Assembly: GCF_004123845.1 (NCBI RefSeq)
Contig: NZ_NBDP01000005.1
Span: 186,001 to 250,000 of the forward strand
Reading direction: 5' to 3'
DNA: 64,000 bases
Origin: Allobosea sp. Tri-44
GTDB taxonomy: Bacteria; Pseudomonadota; Alphaproteobacteria; Rhizobiales; Beijerinckiaceae
The notes under the pieces were generated by a model. That model made no database searches and was not told where the DNA came from. It saw only the letters and a list, made by a program, of their open reading frames with translations. A program made the translations under genes and the position numbers. Of the stretch, positions 17,255 through 26,436 are shown one piece after another. The stretch's first letter is position 1. Every line of letters starts with the position of its first letter.

Positions 17255-20200
17255 TCAGAAGCGCATTTCGACCCTGCCCTTGAGGGCGTGGTCCCTGGAG
17301 CGTTCGCCGATGGCGGCGGAGTAGGTCAGGCCGAGCGCAGTGGCAGACGAGATGCGCCAGTCGAGGCCGGCTTCGGCGATGAGCGCCTCGCGGTCGATCT
17401 GGGCCGCGAACACGCGGGCCGGGGTGGTGCCGACCGCGAAGGCGGTGCTCGCCTGCGGCGTGAGCTCGCCGAAGCCGTGGCGCCAGCCGAGCATGGCGCG
17501 GGCGAAGAGCGGGGCGCTTCCGAGCTGCGCTTCGGCGCGCAGGCCGAGCGTGCTGAAGCCGAGCGTCTGATCCGAGGACAAGACCCGCAGCGCCGCGGCG
17601 CCACCCTGCTCGATTCCGGATTCGGTGCTGACGCGGATCAGCGCCAGCTGGGCGAAGGGTTCGAGCGCAAAGCCGCTGAAGGCGAAGCCATAGCCGAGCT
17701 CGGCGAAGGCCTGCGCCACCGCGCCCGGGCGCTGCAGGCGCAAGCTGTCACCGAAGCCGCGGATCTGGACCTGGCGGCGGATGTCGCTCTCGGACCAGCT
17801 GTAAGCCGCACCGGCATCGAGACGCAGGTTGCCGAAGCGGGCCCCGGCATAGAGCGCGGCATGGCCGCTCTCGAGCTTGCCGGTGGAGAAGCGGGCATCG
17901 AGGTCGAAGCGCGACTGGCTGTAGCCGCCGGCGACACCGACCCTGAGCGACGAGCCGGGAGTGTCGTGGAGCAGTACATCGGCGCCGAGCAGCGCGCCGC
18001 CGCTGCGGCGCGACAGGCTCGCGGCATTGCCATCGGCATCGCTGTTGCCGGCGCCGCCAAAGGCCTCGCCCCAGAGCGCGTAGCGTGGCTGCGGGACCGG
18101 CGCTGCCATCAGCACCGCGCCCTTGCGGCCGGGCAAGTCGGCGCTGTACGAGGCCGCGACCTGTCCACCGGGCGCCGTCAGCAGCGGCCCGCGCAGGCGG
18201 CCCAGGATGGTGTCGCGCACCAGCCGGCTCTCGTCGATCATGACGGAAACGGCCTGGGCATGGGCCTCGCCCGAGAGCAGGTCGAAGCCGGCGCGGGCCT
18301 CGGCCGCAGTGCCCGAGAGCAGCGTGTCGTAGACCGCGTTGCCGACGCCGAGACGCTCGGCCGCGTTGGCGATAAAGCCCTGGTTGCGCGTCGAAGCGAT
18401 GTAGGGGCGCGCCGCGCCGCCGCCGGAGCTGCCGCCACCGGAGGTTCCGCCACCGCCCGAGCTCCCACCATCGGACGTGCCGCCGCCACCGGTGTTCGTG
18501 TCGCCGCCGGGGGGCGTGCCGCCGCCATCACCCGGGCCGAAGCTGGTGTCGTTGCGCGTCATGGTCAGCGTGACGTTGTTGGCATCATAGCCGAGCGAGG
18601 GCGTCAGGAAGGCGAGGTTCGAGCTGACGTTGCTGAAGCGGCCACTGACCCCGCCCGAAGCGGTCAGGATGGTGTAATTGGTCGCCGCCGCATAGTTGCC
18701 GGCTTCGGCCAGGACCTGGACCGTGCCGCCGGACAGCGTCGCAATCCCGGAGGCGACGATCCTGTCGCTCTGGCCGGCGGCGTTGACCTCGACCTGATAG
18801 GTCGAGCCCGCCGCGAAGGCGACATTGCCGGTGACATTCAGCGTCCCGATCGAGTTGCCGGGCGCGACCGTCGAGCCGCTGCTGACGCTGACCCCGCCGA
18901 TCGTGCCCGAACCGCCGAGCGAACCGCCGTTGAGCGCCACGCTGCTGGCGAGCGAGCCGTTCACCACCAGCTTGCCGGCCGAAACCGTCGTTGCACCGGT
19001 ATAGGTGTTGGTGCCCGATAGCGTCAGCGTGCCGGTGCCGGTCTTGGTGACGCCGCCCGTGCCGGTGATCGCCCCCGAGAAGGTGGTCGAGCTGTTGTTC
19101 GCGCCGGTGATCAGCGAAGCGCTGCCCAGCGTGACCGTGCCGGCGCCGGCGAGCGAGGCGATCGTCTGGTTGAAGCCGGCGAGATCGAGCCGCGCACCTG
19201 AGGCTACCGTGAAGGCCGAGTTCGCCGAGAACGCGCCCGCCCGCCCGGCCCGCAGCGTTCCGCCTGAAACCGTCGTCGTGCCGAAATAGCTCTGCGTGCC
19301 CTTGAGCAGGAGCGTGCCGGCGCCGGCCTTGGAGAACGAGCCGGTGCCCGCGAGCGACTGGTTCACCGTGAAGCTGTTGGCCGCGTCCGCGATGTCGAAG
19401 CCGCCGCCCGCCGCGCCGAAGACGACCGCGCGCGTCAGCTCGTGCAGCGTCGTGCCGGTCACCTGCAGCATGCCGCCGTCCAGGGTCAGCGCGCCGGCGA
19501 AGGCGCCGAGATTGACCTCCCGGTCGATGCTGATCGCCCCGTCGGCGATCGTCGTGCCGCCGGAATAGGTGTTCTCCTGCGTCAGCGTCAGCGTGCCGCT
19601 GCCGACCTTCCTGATGCTGCCGGCGTCGTAGATCATGCCGCTGAAGGTGGTTGAGGCGTTGGTCGCGCCGGTCTCCAGCGTCGAGCCGCTCTCGATCCGG
19701 AGCTGGCCGGCACCGGCGATCGAGCCGGCTGTCACCGTGCCGAGCGTGTCGTTGACATTGAGCAACGCGCCCGCCGCGACGGTGTAGTCGGACGCCGCCG
19801 ACAGCGCGCCGGCGCCATTGATGTAGAGCGTCCCGGCCGACACCGTGGTCGCGCCCGAATAGGTGCTCGTGCCTGACAGGGTGAGCTGGCCAGTGCCGCT
19901 CTTGGTCAGGCCACCGGCGCCCGAGATCGTGCCGCTATGCATGAAGAGCTGTCCGCTCGCGACCTCGATCCCGCCGCCGGCGCTGCCCAGCGTCACCGTG
20001 CGCGAGGAGGCGAAGTTGCCGGCCACCAGCAGCGTGCCGCCATCCAGTGTCAGCCTGCCCGAGGCGTCGCCGAGATTGACGTCCGACGAGACCGAGAGCT
20101 TGCCGCCGGACACCGTCGTCCCGCCGCTATAGGTGTTGTTCCCGGTCAGCGTCAGCGTGCCGGTGCCGACCTTCCGCAAGCTGCCGCCGTCGGAAATCAC

Positions 20201-22579
20201 CCCGCTGAAAATGGTCGAGGCGTTGGTCGCGCCGGTCTCGAGCGTCGAGCCCTGCTCGATCCGGACCTGGCCAGCACCTGCGATCGAGCCGGCCGTAACC
20301 GTGCCGACGCCATCATTGACATTGAGCAGCGCACCGGCGGCGATTGTGTAATCGGACGCGGCCGACAGCGCGCCGGCGCCATTGATGTAGAGCGTGCCGT
20401 CCGACACCAGGGTCGCGCCGGAATAGCTGCTGGTGCCCGAGAGCATGAGCATGCCGGCGCCGGTCTTGGTCAACCCGCCAGCACCCGAGATCGTGCCGCT
20501 GAAGGCCTGATTGCTCGCCACCTCGATCGTACCACCAGAACTGCCCAGGGTCACCGCGCGCGCCGTAGCGAAGCCGCTGGCGACCAGCGTGCCGCCATCC
20601 AGCGTCAAGCCGCCCGAAGCAGCGCCGAGATTGCCGTCGGACGAGACCGAGAGCCTGCCGCCCGTGACGGTCGTTCCGCCTGTATAGGTGTTGTTGTTGG
20701 TGAGCACGAGCTCGCCGGCCCCCGATTTGGTCAGGCTGCCGGAACCGGCGATCACGCCGCCCTGCGTGAAGCTCTGGCCGGAAGCGACCTCGATCGTGCC
20801 GCCGACAGTCAATGCCATCGTCCGGGTCGAGACGAAGCTGCCGGTGACGAGCAGCGTGCCGCCGTCGAAGGTCAGCCCGCTCGAGCTCGCGCCGAGATTG
20901 TTGTCGGCCGAGATCGAGAGAGTCCCGGCATTGAGCGTCGTCCCGTCGGTGTAGCTGCTCGCCCCGGTGAGCTCCAGCGTGCCGGCGCCGAGCTTGATGA
21001 CGCTGCCGCTGCCGGATATCTGCCCGCCGAAACTGACCGCGTCGCTGCGGTTGAAGATCAGTTGCGCATCGTTGACGATATTGCCGGCGATCGAGCCGAC
21101 CGTACCGCCATCGCCGATCTGCAGCGTTCCAGCGGAAATCGTCGTCCCGCCGGTGTATGTATTGGTGCCGGTCAGCGTCAGCATGCCGGTGCCGGTCTTG
21201 GTCAGGCTACCGACGCCGGAGGCGTCGCCGCTCATGGTGAAGCTCTGGCCGGAAACGACCTCGACCGTGCCTGCGCCAAGGAGGATGACGGTTCGCGCCG
21301 TCGAGAAGCTGGCCGTCACCTGCAGGGTGCCGCCATCGAAGGTGAGCCCGCCCGATGCCGCGCCGAGATTGGCGTCCGACGAAACCGCGAGCTTGCCCGC
21401 GGTGAAAGTCGTGCCACCGGTGTAGGTGTTGCTGCCGGTCAAGGTCAGCGTGCCCGAGCCCTCCTTGATCACGCTGCCCCCGCCGCTGATCACGCTGCTG
21501 ATCGTGGCGTCGATCGTCTGGTCGAAGGTCAGGGTGCCGGTGTCGATGACGATGCCGCCATTGATGCTGGCAGTGACGCTGCCGATGGTCAGCCTGTTGC
21601 TGCCGGCGGTGAAATGGATCGCTGCGGCGCGCGTTACGCCGTCGCCCGAGAGGCCGCCCTCGATCGTGCCGTTATTGGTGATGATCAGGTCGGCGCCGAT
21701 GATGGCCTCGCCGCCGGCAGCGCCAGCGCCGTTCGCCTCTTCGCCTGGATTAGGGGTACGACCAAAAGACGTCGGCAAATTCGAGCCGCCGCGCCCGCCA
21801 TCGCCCCCGCGGATCGTGCCGTTGACGGTCAGCGTCGTCGTCGCGCCGCCATTGGTGAAGACCAGGCCGGCGCCGCCGACGCCGGCGGCGCCGGCGGCGC
21901 CAGTGCCGTCCGACACATACGAGCCGCCATGGCCACCAGTTCCGCCCTGGACCGTGCCGTCGATGGTCAGGGTCTGTGCCGCGCTGCCATCGGTCAAGAG
22001 CAGGCCTATGCCGCCGGAGCCGCCAGAGCCGCCGAAACCATAAAAGCTACCACCGCCATGGCCGCCATTGCCGCCAGTGTTCGTGCCGGCAATCGTCCCC
22101 GTGGTGCCCGCGCCTGTGACCACGGCGCCATAGCCACCGGCGCCGCCGCCGCCGCCGGAATAATGATTGCCGGAAGTGCCATTGCCGCCGTCGCTGCCGG
22201 TGCTGGGGCCGGTCGGCAGGGGCGCGCCGACGCTACCATGCACACCGCCATCGCCGCCTCGGCCTTCGCTGGGGTTGCCATCGCCGGCGAGCCCGCCAGC
22301 TCCGCCGGTGACAGCGCCGGCGCCACCGCCGCCACCGCCCGCGTTGCCTCCTGGGACTGTTTGGCCCCTGACGCCCGCACCACCGGCACCCGTCGGGTTG
22401 TCGACGCCGCCCGCGCCACCGGAGCCGGGTTGCGCGCTGCTTCGGTCACCGCCGCGCCCGCCATTGGCGAGCGCCTGGCCGGCGAACAACAGCAGCACAA
22501 GTGCTGTGCCTGCGAGCAGGCGCGAGGCGAGTCGCGTGCGAGATGTCCCGCTGTTCGCAGGAGTGATGACGGATATCAT
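17255..22579 (-). CDS. Giant autotransporter adhesin (type Va) with beta-strand repeats
   Basis: 1774 residues from the ATG at 22579; a longer open frame upstream lacks a signal peptide. Residues 1-37 are a signal peptide ending AGQALA. Then comes an about 200-residue Gly-rich region full of GGxGG. A long passenger of autotransporter-associated repeats follows, with many copies of the pattern GTLTLTGTNTYTGGTT.SAG. After it comes a Gly/Ser-rich linker near residues 1350-1400. The C-terminal beta-barrel of about 275 residues starts near ALWGEAFGG and ends EMRF, with the required terminal Phe. It is surface-exposed and probably an adhesin. Passenger repeats are nearly identical at DNA level around 19580-20460. 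Confidence 0.93.
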   Translation of the reverse strand: MISVITPANSGTSRTRLASRLLAGTALVLLLFAGQALANGGRGGDRSSAQPGSGGAGGVDNPTGAGGAGVRGQTVPGGNAGGGGGGAGAVTGGAGGLAGDGNPSEGRGGDGGVHGSVGAPLPTGPSTGSDGGNGTSGNHYSGGGGGAGGYGAVVTGAGTTGTIAGTNTGGNGGHGGGSFYGFGGSGGSGGIGLLLTDGSAAQTLTIDGTVQGGTGGHGGSYVSDGTGAAGAAGVGGAGLVFTNGGATTTLTVNGTIRGGDGGRGGSNLPTSFGRTPNPGEEANGAGAAGGEAIIGADLIITNNGTIEGGLSGDGVTRAAAIHFTAGSNRLTIGSVTASINGGIVIDTGTLTFDQTIDATISSVISGGGSVIKEGSGTLTLTGSNTYTGGTTFTAGKLAVSSDANLGAASGGLTFDGGTLQVTASFSTARTVILLGAGTVEVVSGQSFTMSGDASGVGSLTKTGTGMLTLTGTNTYTGGTTISAGTLQIGDGGTVGSIAGNIVNDAQLIFNRSDAVSFGGQISGSGSVIKLGAGTLELTGASSYTDGTTLNAGTLSISADNNLGASSSGLTFDGGTLLVTGSFVSTRTMALTVGGTIEVASGQSFTQGGVIAGSGSLTKSGAGELVLTNNNTYTGGTTVTGGRLSVSSDGNLGAASGGLTLDGGTLVASGFATARAVTLGSSGGTIEVASNQAFSGTISGAGGLTKTGAGMLMLSGTSSYSGATLVSDGTLYINGAGALSAASDYTIAAGALLNVNDGVGTVTAGSIAGAGQVRIEQGSTLETGATNASTIFSGVISDGGSLRKVGTGTLTLTGNNTYSGGTTVSGGKLSVSSDVNLGDASGRLTLDGGTLLVAGNFASSRTVTLGSAGGGIEVASGQLFMHSGTISGAGGLTKSGTGQLTLSGTSTYSGATTVSAGTLYINGAGALSAASDYTVAAGALLNVNDTLGTVTAGSIAGAGQLRIESGSTLETGATNASTTFSGMIYDAGSIRKVGSGTLTLTQENTYSGGTTIADGAISIDREVNLGAFAGALTLDGGMLQVTGTTLHELTRAVVFGAAGGGFDIADAANSFTVNQSLAGTGSFSKAGAGTLLLKGTQSYFGTTTVSGGTLRAGRAGAFSANSAFTVASGARLDLAGFNQTIASLAGAGTVTLGSASLITGANNSSTTFSGAITGTGGVTKTGTGTLTLSGTNTYTGATTVSAGKLVVNGSLASSVALNGGSLGGSGTIGGVSVSSGSTVAPGNSIGTLNVTGNVAFAAGSTYQVEVNAAGQSDRIVASGIATLSGGTVQVLAEAGNYAAATNYTILTASGGVSGRFSNVSSNLAFLTPSLGYDANNVTLTMTRNDTSFGPGDGGGTPPGGDTNTGGGGTSDGGSSGGGGTSGGGSSGGGAARPYIASTRNQGFIANAAERLGVGNAVYDTLLSGTAAEARAGFDLLSGEAHAQAVSVMIDESRLVRDTILGRLRGPLLTAPGGQVAASYSADLPGRKGAVLMAAPVPQPRYALWGEAFGGAGNSDADGNAASLSRRSGGALLGADVLLHDTPGSSLRVGVAGGYSQSRFDLDARFSTGKLESGHAALYAGARFGNLRLDAGAAYSWSESDIRRQVQIRGFGDSLRLQRPGAVAQAFAELGYGFAFSGFALEPFAQLALIRVSTESGIEQGGAAALRVLSSDQTLGFSTLGLRAEAQLGSAPLFARAMLGWRHGFGELTPQASTAFAVGTTPARVFAAQIDREALIAEAGLDWRISSATALGLTYSAAIGERSRDHALKGRVEMRF
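19580..20460 (-). repeat. Tandem repeat inside the autotransporter gene, period about 564 bp
   Basis: A block containing GGCGCCATTGATGTAGAG recurs at about 19811 and about 20375, 564 bp (188 codons) apart. The encoded units both read TLYINGAGALSAASDYT, then LETGATNAST, then GTLTLT. Divergence between the units is low compared with the rest of the passenger. This implies recent duplication and a site for recombination-driven length change. Confidence 0.8.
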
Positions 22580-22845
22580 AAGAGTGCCCAACCCAACCGT
22601 AGCGGCAGGCTTAGGCGGGCGCGGGCAGGAGGCAATGAACAGCCGTTCACACCTCGCCAAATCGATACGGTGTGGCAGATTTGCAGCTGCCTGCGACACA
22701 AGCCGGCGAGTCGGACGAGATGCCCACGCCTGAAAAGCCGCGGCGAACATCGTCGTCACAGAGGCGCCGGCGACCGTGACGCCGCCGGCCAGCCCGCCGA
22801 CCGATCTTGCCCTCGTCGCACCGGCCTGATACCGCAGCGCTCAGG

Positions 22846-22920
22846 GCCGGCGTAGCACAGCGGTAGTGCAGCGGTTTTGTAAACCGAAGGTCGGGAGTTC
22901 GATCCTCTCCGCCGGCACCA
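22846..22920 (+). tRNA. tRNA-Thr (anticodon TGT)
   Basis: 75 nt with encoded CCA. The acceptor GCCGGCG pairs with CGCCGGC, the D-arm is AGCACAGCGGTAGTGC, the anticodon stem-loop CGGTTTTGTAAACCG carries TGT, and the T-arm is GGGAGTTCGATCCTCTC. A phage-type hypothetical gene follows 41 bp later. Confidence 0.95.
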
Positions 22921-22961
22921 CTCGACTTTGCGGCCTGTCGCTTGCAAGCCAAGCTGCCGCA

Positions 22962-23417
22962 ATGACGGAGACGATCGGAGCCCGCCGAGCGATGACCTCT
23001 GCCGACCAGCGCGACCATCTGCTCGCTCTCGCGCAACGCTGCGAGCGCACCGGCCGCCCCGACCGCAATCTCGACGCCGACATCTACGAGGCCCTCGGCT
23101 TCACCGTGCGCCGCAAGCCGACCACCTTGCTCGCCCCGCGCACCCCGCCCGGCGGCATCTACCAGCAGGGCTCGCTGTGGAAGGCGATCGGCAAGATCAG
23201 TGCCGAGATCGACGTCGCGGTCGGCGTCATCCGGCAGAAGGCGCCGGACTGGAATTGGAGCCTGCAATCGGTCGCAACCGAAGAACAGACTTTCGAGGCG
23301 CTGGTCGCCGGCTGCTCGGGCCAGGGCGCACTCGCCTCGCTCGCGCTCTGTGCTGCCCTGCTCAAGGCCTTCGCCAGGAGCCGCTCCGATCAGCCTCAGG
23401 CTCCGGCCGAGCCGTAA
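22962..23417 (+). CDS. Hypothetical protein, resembles phage ABA-sandwich domain proteins
   Basis: 151 residues from the ATG at 22962; an ATG at 22992 is also possible. The pattern DRNLDADIYEALGF near the N-terminus, then a Trp-containing core (DWNWSLQSV), then an Ala/Leu helix (LASLALCAALLKAFA), resembles small phage and prophage ABA-sandwich proteins. Those read LDA.I..ALG ... W.L ... ALALC.AALRA. This is pattern memory, not a search result. It lies directly downstream of tRNA-Thr, a typical landing site for phages, but there is no integrase nearby. Confidence 0.55.
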   Translation: MTETIGARRAMTSADQRDHLLALAQRCERTGRPDRNLDADIYEALGFTVRRKPTTLLAPRTPPGGIYQQGSLWKAIGKISAEIDVAVGVIRQKAPDWNWSLQSVATEEQTFEALVAGCSGQGALASLALCAALLKAFARSRSDQPQAPAEP

Positions 23418-23659
23418 AAGGGTTTCCCTTTCAAAGGTGAAGCCGATTCGCCGAAGAAATTGATTCACCCTGCCCCGGCCAAGGCCGTCGCGGCGGCGGC
23501 AGCTCACGGAAAGTTGACCCTGCGCAACCGACTGGCGGTTGATGTCGTTGCTTGCCCAGCTAGTTTGACGCTCGGGCGAGCCGATGCCCAGGGCATGATG
23601 CCGGTTGGCGGGGCGCCAGCCGGGGGAGGTCGTGCCCTTCTCGTTGTTGGAGCCTGATC

Positions 23660-24646
23660 ATGGCCCGTTTCGAACCCTCGCGCCGCACCGTGATGGCGGG
23701 GGCCGGCGTGCTCGCCACCGCAGCCGCGCTCGATCTGCCCGCCGGCATCGCGCCGGCCCACGCGCAAGGAGCTTCCGTGAACCAGAATCCGGGATTCTAC
23801 CGCTACAAGGTCGGCGACATCACCGTCACCGCCCTGAACGACGGCTTCGCCAAGCGTCCGCTCGAAGGCTTCGTCCGCAATGCTGAGCTCGCCGACGTCA
23901 AGAAGGCGATGGAGCAGGCCTATCTGCCGGCCGACGCGCTCTCGATCAGCTTCACCACGCTGGCGCTGCAGATCGGCGACAAACTCACCCTGATCGACAC
24001 TGGCAACGGCGATTCCGGCGCGCCGACCTCGGGCGCCTGGATGAAGAACTTCCAGGCCGCCGGGCTCGACCCGAAGAACGTCTCGACCGTGGTCTTCAGC
24101 CATTTCCACGGCGACCACATCAACGGCTTCCGGCTCAAGAACGGCAGCGCCGTGTTCCCGAATGCCGAGGTCATGGTACCGGCGGCCGAATGGGCGTTCT
24201 GGATGGACGACGCCAGGATGAACGCGGCGCCCGAGGCGATGAAGGGAGCCTTCAACGGTGTGCGCCGCGTCTTCGGGCCCGTCGCCAAGGATGTGAAGCA
24301 ATACGAGGCCGGCAAGGAGATCCTGCCCGGCGTGACCGCGATCGCCGCTCCCGGCCATACGCCCGGCCACACCGTCTATGCCGTCTCCTCCGGCAGCGGC
24401 AGGCTGATGGTGATGTCGGACACGACCAACCACCCGGCCCTGTTCGTGCGTAATCCCGACTGGTCGGCGGTATTCGACATGGATGGGCCGCAGGCGGCCG
24501 CCACCCGCCGCAAGCTGCTCGACATGGCCGTGGCCGACAAGATGCAGGTCGCCTTCTACCACGCTCCCTTCCCCGCCACCGGCCATATCGCCAAGGCCGG
24601 CAACGGCTTCGAGCTCGTGCCGTTGCAGTGGAGCAGCGCGATCTGA
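23660..24646 (+). CDS. Exported metallo-beta-lactamase fold hydrolase
   Basis: 328 residues. The N-terminus (SRRTVMAGAGVLATAAAL) is a Tat-like signal with cleavage near AHA-Q36. The zinc-binding signature HFHGDH is at residues 148-153; further ligands are expected in APGHTPGHT (near 235) and the final FYHAPFPATGHI region. The general MBL-fold chemistry is hydrolysis of an ester, lactone or thioester; AHL lactonase-like and quorum-quenching members look similar, but the substrate cannot be told. It is folded in the cytoplasm and exported to the periplasm. A strong terminator follows. Confidence 0.88.
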   Translation: MARFEPSRRTVMAGAGVLATAAALDLPAGIAPAHAQGASVNQNPGFYRYKVGDITVTALNDGFAKRPLEGFVRNAELADVKKAMEQAYLPADALSISFTTLALQIGDKLTLIDTGNGDSGAPTSGAWMKNFQAAGLDPKNVSTVVFSHFHGDHINGFRLKNGSAVFPNAEVMVPAAEWAFWMDDARMNAAPEAMKGAFNGVRRVFGPVAKDVKQYEAGKEILPGVTAIAAPGHTPGHTVYAVSSGSGRLMVMSDTTNHPALFVRNPDWSAVFDMDGPQAAATRRKLLDMAVADKMQVAFYHAPFPATGHIAKAGNGFELVPLQWSSAI

Positions 24647-24667
24647 GACCCTCGCGCCTCCGCTGGA

Positions 24668-24703
24668 GAAAGGCCGGGGCATGCGCCTCGGCCTTTCTTT
24701 TTT
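24668..24703 (+). terminator. Rho-independent terminator after the metallo-hydrolase
   Basis: 13-bp stem GAAAGGCCGGGGC / GCCTCGGCCTTTC (one G-U pair) with an ATGC loop, then six Ts. Confidence 0.92.
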
Positions 24704-24784
24704 CGGCATGTTCGCAAGGCGGCTCGCGATCCTATCCAAGGCCATGCTAGACCGGCCGGAGATACCGCCGACCGGATACCAGCG

Positions 24785-25558
24785 ATGACCGAGCGCTTCG
24801 CCGCCATCTCCTTCGTCGCCAGCGACACCGCCGAGGCCCAGGCCGCGCGGCTCAAGCTGGTCGAGCGCTATGGCGACGCCGATCCGGCCGAGGCCGAGGT
24901 GGTCGTCGCGCTCGGCGGCGACGGGCTGATGCTGCAGACGCTGCATCGTTTCATGGGCACCGCCAAGCCGATCTACGGCATCAACCGCGGCTCGGTCGGC
25001 TTCCTGATGAACGAGTTCCGCGAGCGCGGCCTGCGCCAGCGGCTCGAGGCGGCGCACCGCAGCGTCGTCCACCCGCTGGCGATGACGGCGGTCGACTGCA
25101 ACGGCAAGCGCGTCGAGGCGCGCGCGATCAACGAGGTCTCGCTGTTCCGCCGGTCCTACCAGGCGGCGAAGCTGCGGCTCTCGGTCGACGGGCAGGTGCG
25201 CCTGTCCGAGCTCGTCGCCGACGGCGTGCTGGTCGCGACCCCGGCCGGCTCGACCGCCTACAACCTCTCCGCCAACGGCCCGATCCTGCCGCTCGACGCG
25301 CCGCTGCTGGCGCTCACCCCGCTTTCGCCCTTCCGGCCGCGGCGCTGGCGCGGCGCGCTGCTGCCCGACCATGCCAAGGTGACGATCGCGGTGATGGAGG
25401 CCGACAAGCGCCCGGTCAGCGCCGTCGCCGACCACACCCAGATCGACAATGTCGTCTCGGTCTCGATCGCGATCGATCGATCGCTCGACCTCGTCATGCT
25501 GCACGACCCCGGCCACAGCCTGGACGAACGCATCCTGCGCGAGCAGTTCGGCTATTGA
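24785..25558 (+). CDS. nadK: NAD kinase
   Basis: 257 residues, the usual size of alphaproteobacterial NAD kinases. It phosphorylates NAD to NADP with ATP or polyphosphate in the cytoplasm. The catalytic GGDG motif is in [15 protein letters not shown] (about residues 40-54), the NE/D-type segment is INEVSLFRR, and the second signature is [18 protein letters not shown]. It stands alone after a terminator and before the ssb promoter region. Confidence 0.94.
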   Translation: MTERFAAISFVASDTAEAQAARLKLVERYGDADPAEAEVVVALGGDGLMLQTLHRFMGTAKPIYGINRGSVGFLMNEFRERGLRQRLEAAHRSVVHPLAMTAVDCNGKRVEARAINEVSLFRRSYQAAKLRLSVDGQVRLSELVADGVLVATPAGSTAYNLSANGPILPLDAPLLALTPLSPFRPRRWRGALLPDHAKVTIAVMEADKRPVSAVADHTQIDNVVSVSIAIDRSLDLVMLHDPGHSLDERILREQFGY

Positions 25559-25647
25559 AGCCGCGGCGTCGGCGGCCGCGCCTCGCTCACGGCCCTGACG
25601 TTTGCCGGTCGTCCTGGTCCGTTTGCCGGCCCTCGGACAGCTCGAAT

Positions 25648-25664
25648 ATTTGTCGGGGACAAAT
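25648..25664. promoter_or_regulatory. 17-bp perfect palindrome upstream of ssb
   Basis: ATTTGTC-GGG-GACAAAT is a perfect inverted repeat 15 bp upstream of the SOS-type box. It has no T-tract, so it is more likely an operator than a terminator. The binding protein is unknown. Confidence 0.45.
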
Positions 25665-25678
25665 CCCGGAAAGTCCTT

Positions 25679-25693
25679 GAACAAAACAAGAAC
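25679..25693. promoter_or_regulatory. LexA (SOS) box of alphaproteobacterial type, upstream of ssb
   Basis: GAAC-AAAACAA-GAAC matches exactly the direct-repeat SOS box known for alphaproteobacterial LexA (GTTC-N7-GTTC on the other strand). It lies 91 bp upstream of the ssb start codon and would place ssb under DNA-damage control. Confidence 0.8.
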
Positions 25694-25783
25694 ATCGTTG
25701 ATAGTGCCTGCATGGCCGGCTAGGGTCCGGCTCCGGTCGATCGGCCGGGTTTGTGATGAAGTGCGCAGGAAACGGAGCCTGTC

Positions 25784-26317
25784 ATGGCTGGTAGCGTCAA
25801 CAAGGTCATTCTGGTCGGCAATCTCGGGCGCGACCCCGAGGTGCGGCGCCTCGGCAGCGGCGAGCCGGTGGTCAATCTCAGGATCGCCACCTCGGAAACC
25901 TGGCGCGACAAGCAGTCGGGCGAGCGCAAGGAGCGCACCGAGTGGCACTCCGTGGTGATCTTCAACGAGAACCTCGCCAAGGTCGCCGAGCAGTATCTGA
26001 AGAAGGGCTCGAAGATTTACATCGAAGGCCAGCTGCAGACCCGCAAATGGCAGGACCAGCAGGGCGTCGAGAAGTACACCACCGAAATCGTGCTGCAGCG
26101 TTTCCGCGGCGAGCTCACCATTCTCGACAGCCGCGGCCAGGGCGGTGACGAGGCTGGTGGCGGCTATGGTGACGAGGGCTCGTCGGGCGGTAGCGGCTCC
26201 TTCGGCCGGTCGAGCCCGGTCGGCGGCGGCTCGCGCCAGCCGGCGATGGCGAGCGGCGGCGGCAGCAGCGGCGGTTCGCGCTCGTCGAGCCATCTCGACG
26301 ACGACATCCCGTTCTAG
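25784..26317 (+). CDS. ssb: Single-stranded DNA-binding protein
   Basis: 177 residues. The OB-fold domain (1-110) opens [18 protein letters not shown] and contains [19 protein letters not shown] and [16 protein letters not shown] disordered Gly/Ser-rich linker is followed by the acidic tip DDDIPF, which recruits replication and repair proteins. It acts as a homotetramer on ssDNA. A LexA-type box is upstream. uvrA, its usual partner in SOS control, is 7 kb away here. Confidence 0.97.
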   Translation: MAGSVNKVILVGNLGRDPEVRRLGSGEPVVNLRIATSETWRDKQSGERKERTEWHSVVIFNENLAKVAEQYLKKGSKIYIEGQLQTRKWQDQQGVEKYTTEIVLQRFRGELTILDSRGQGGDEAGGGYGDEGSSGGSGSFGRSSPVGGGSRQPAMASGGGSSGGSRSSSHLDDDIPF

Positions 26318-26436
26318 GACGATTGCCCGGCGAGACCGGGCGTCATTTCCGGACTGGCCGCGAGAGCGGTGCGCGCCGGGATCCATCTTGGGCTTTGTGC
26401 TCCATGATGGATTCCGGCGTTTCGCTTTGTCGGGCC

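Noticed and set aside
19580-20460. CRISPR-like regular repeats
   Set aside because: The repeats are 564 bp apart, in frame within a long gene, and encode autotransporter passenger units; there are no short direct repeats with unique spacers and no cas genes.
19937-22855. 972-residue open frame on the plus strand
   Set aside because: It is antisense to the autotransporter repeats. Its amino acid composition (Ala/Arg/Gly/Asp-rich) and lack of a ribosome site or family show it to be a GC-bias shadow.
22846-23417. Active prophage or integrated island at tRNA-Thr
   Set aside because: There is no integrase, no duplicated tRNA end in the window, and the next genes are ordinary housekeeping genes with normal GC.
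23417-23431. AAAGGG-TTT-CCCTTT inverted repeat overlapping the stop of the ABA-like gene
   Set aside because: Short stem and no clear T-tract, so I do not call it a terminator.
26327-26343. GCCCGG...CCGGGC hairpin after ssb as terminator
   Set aside because: The stem is short and the T-run is interrupted (GTCATTTCC), so it is too weak to list.
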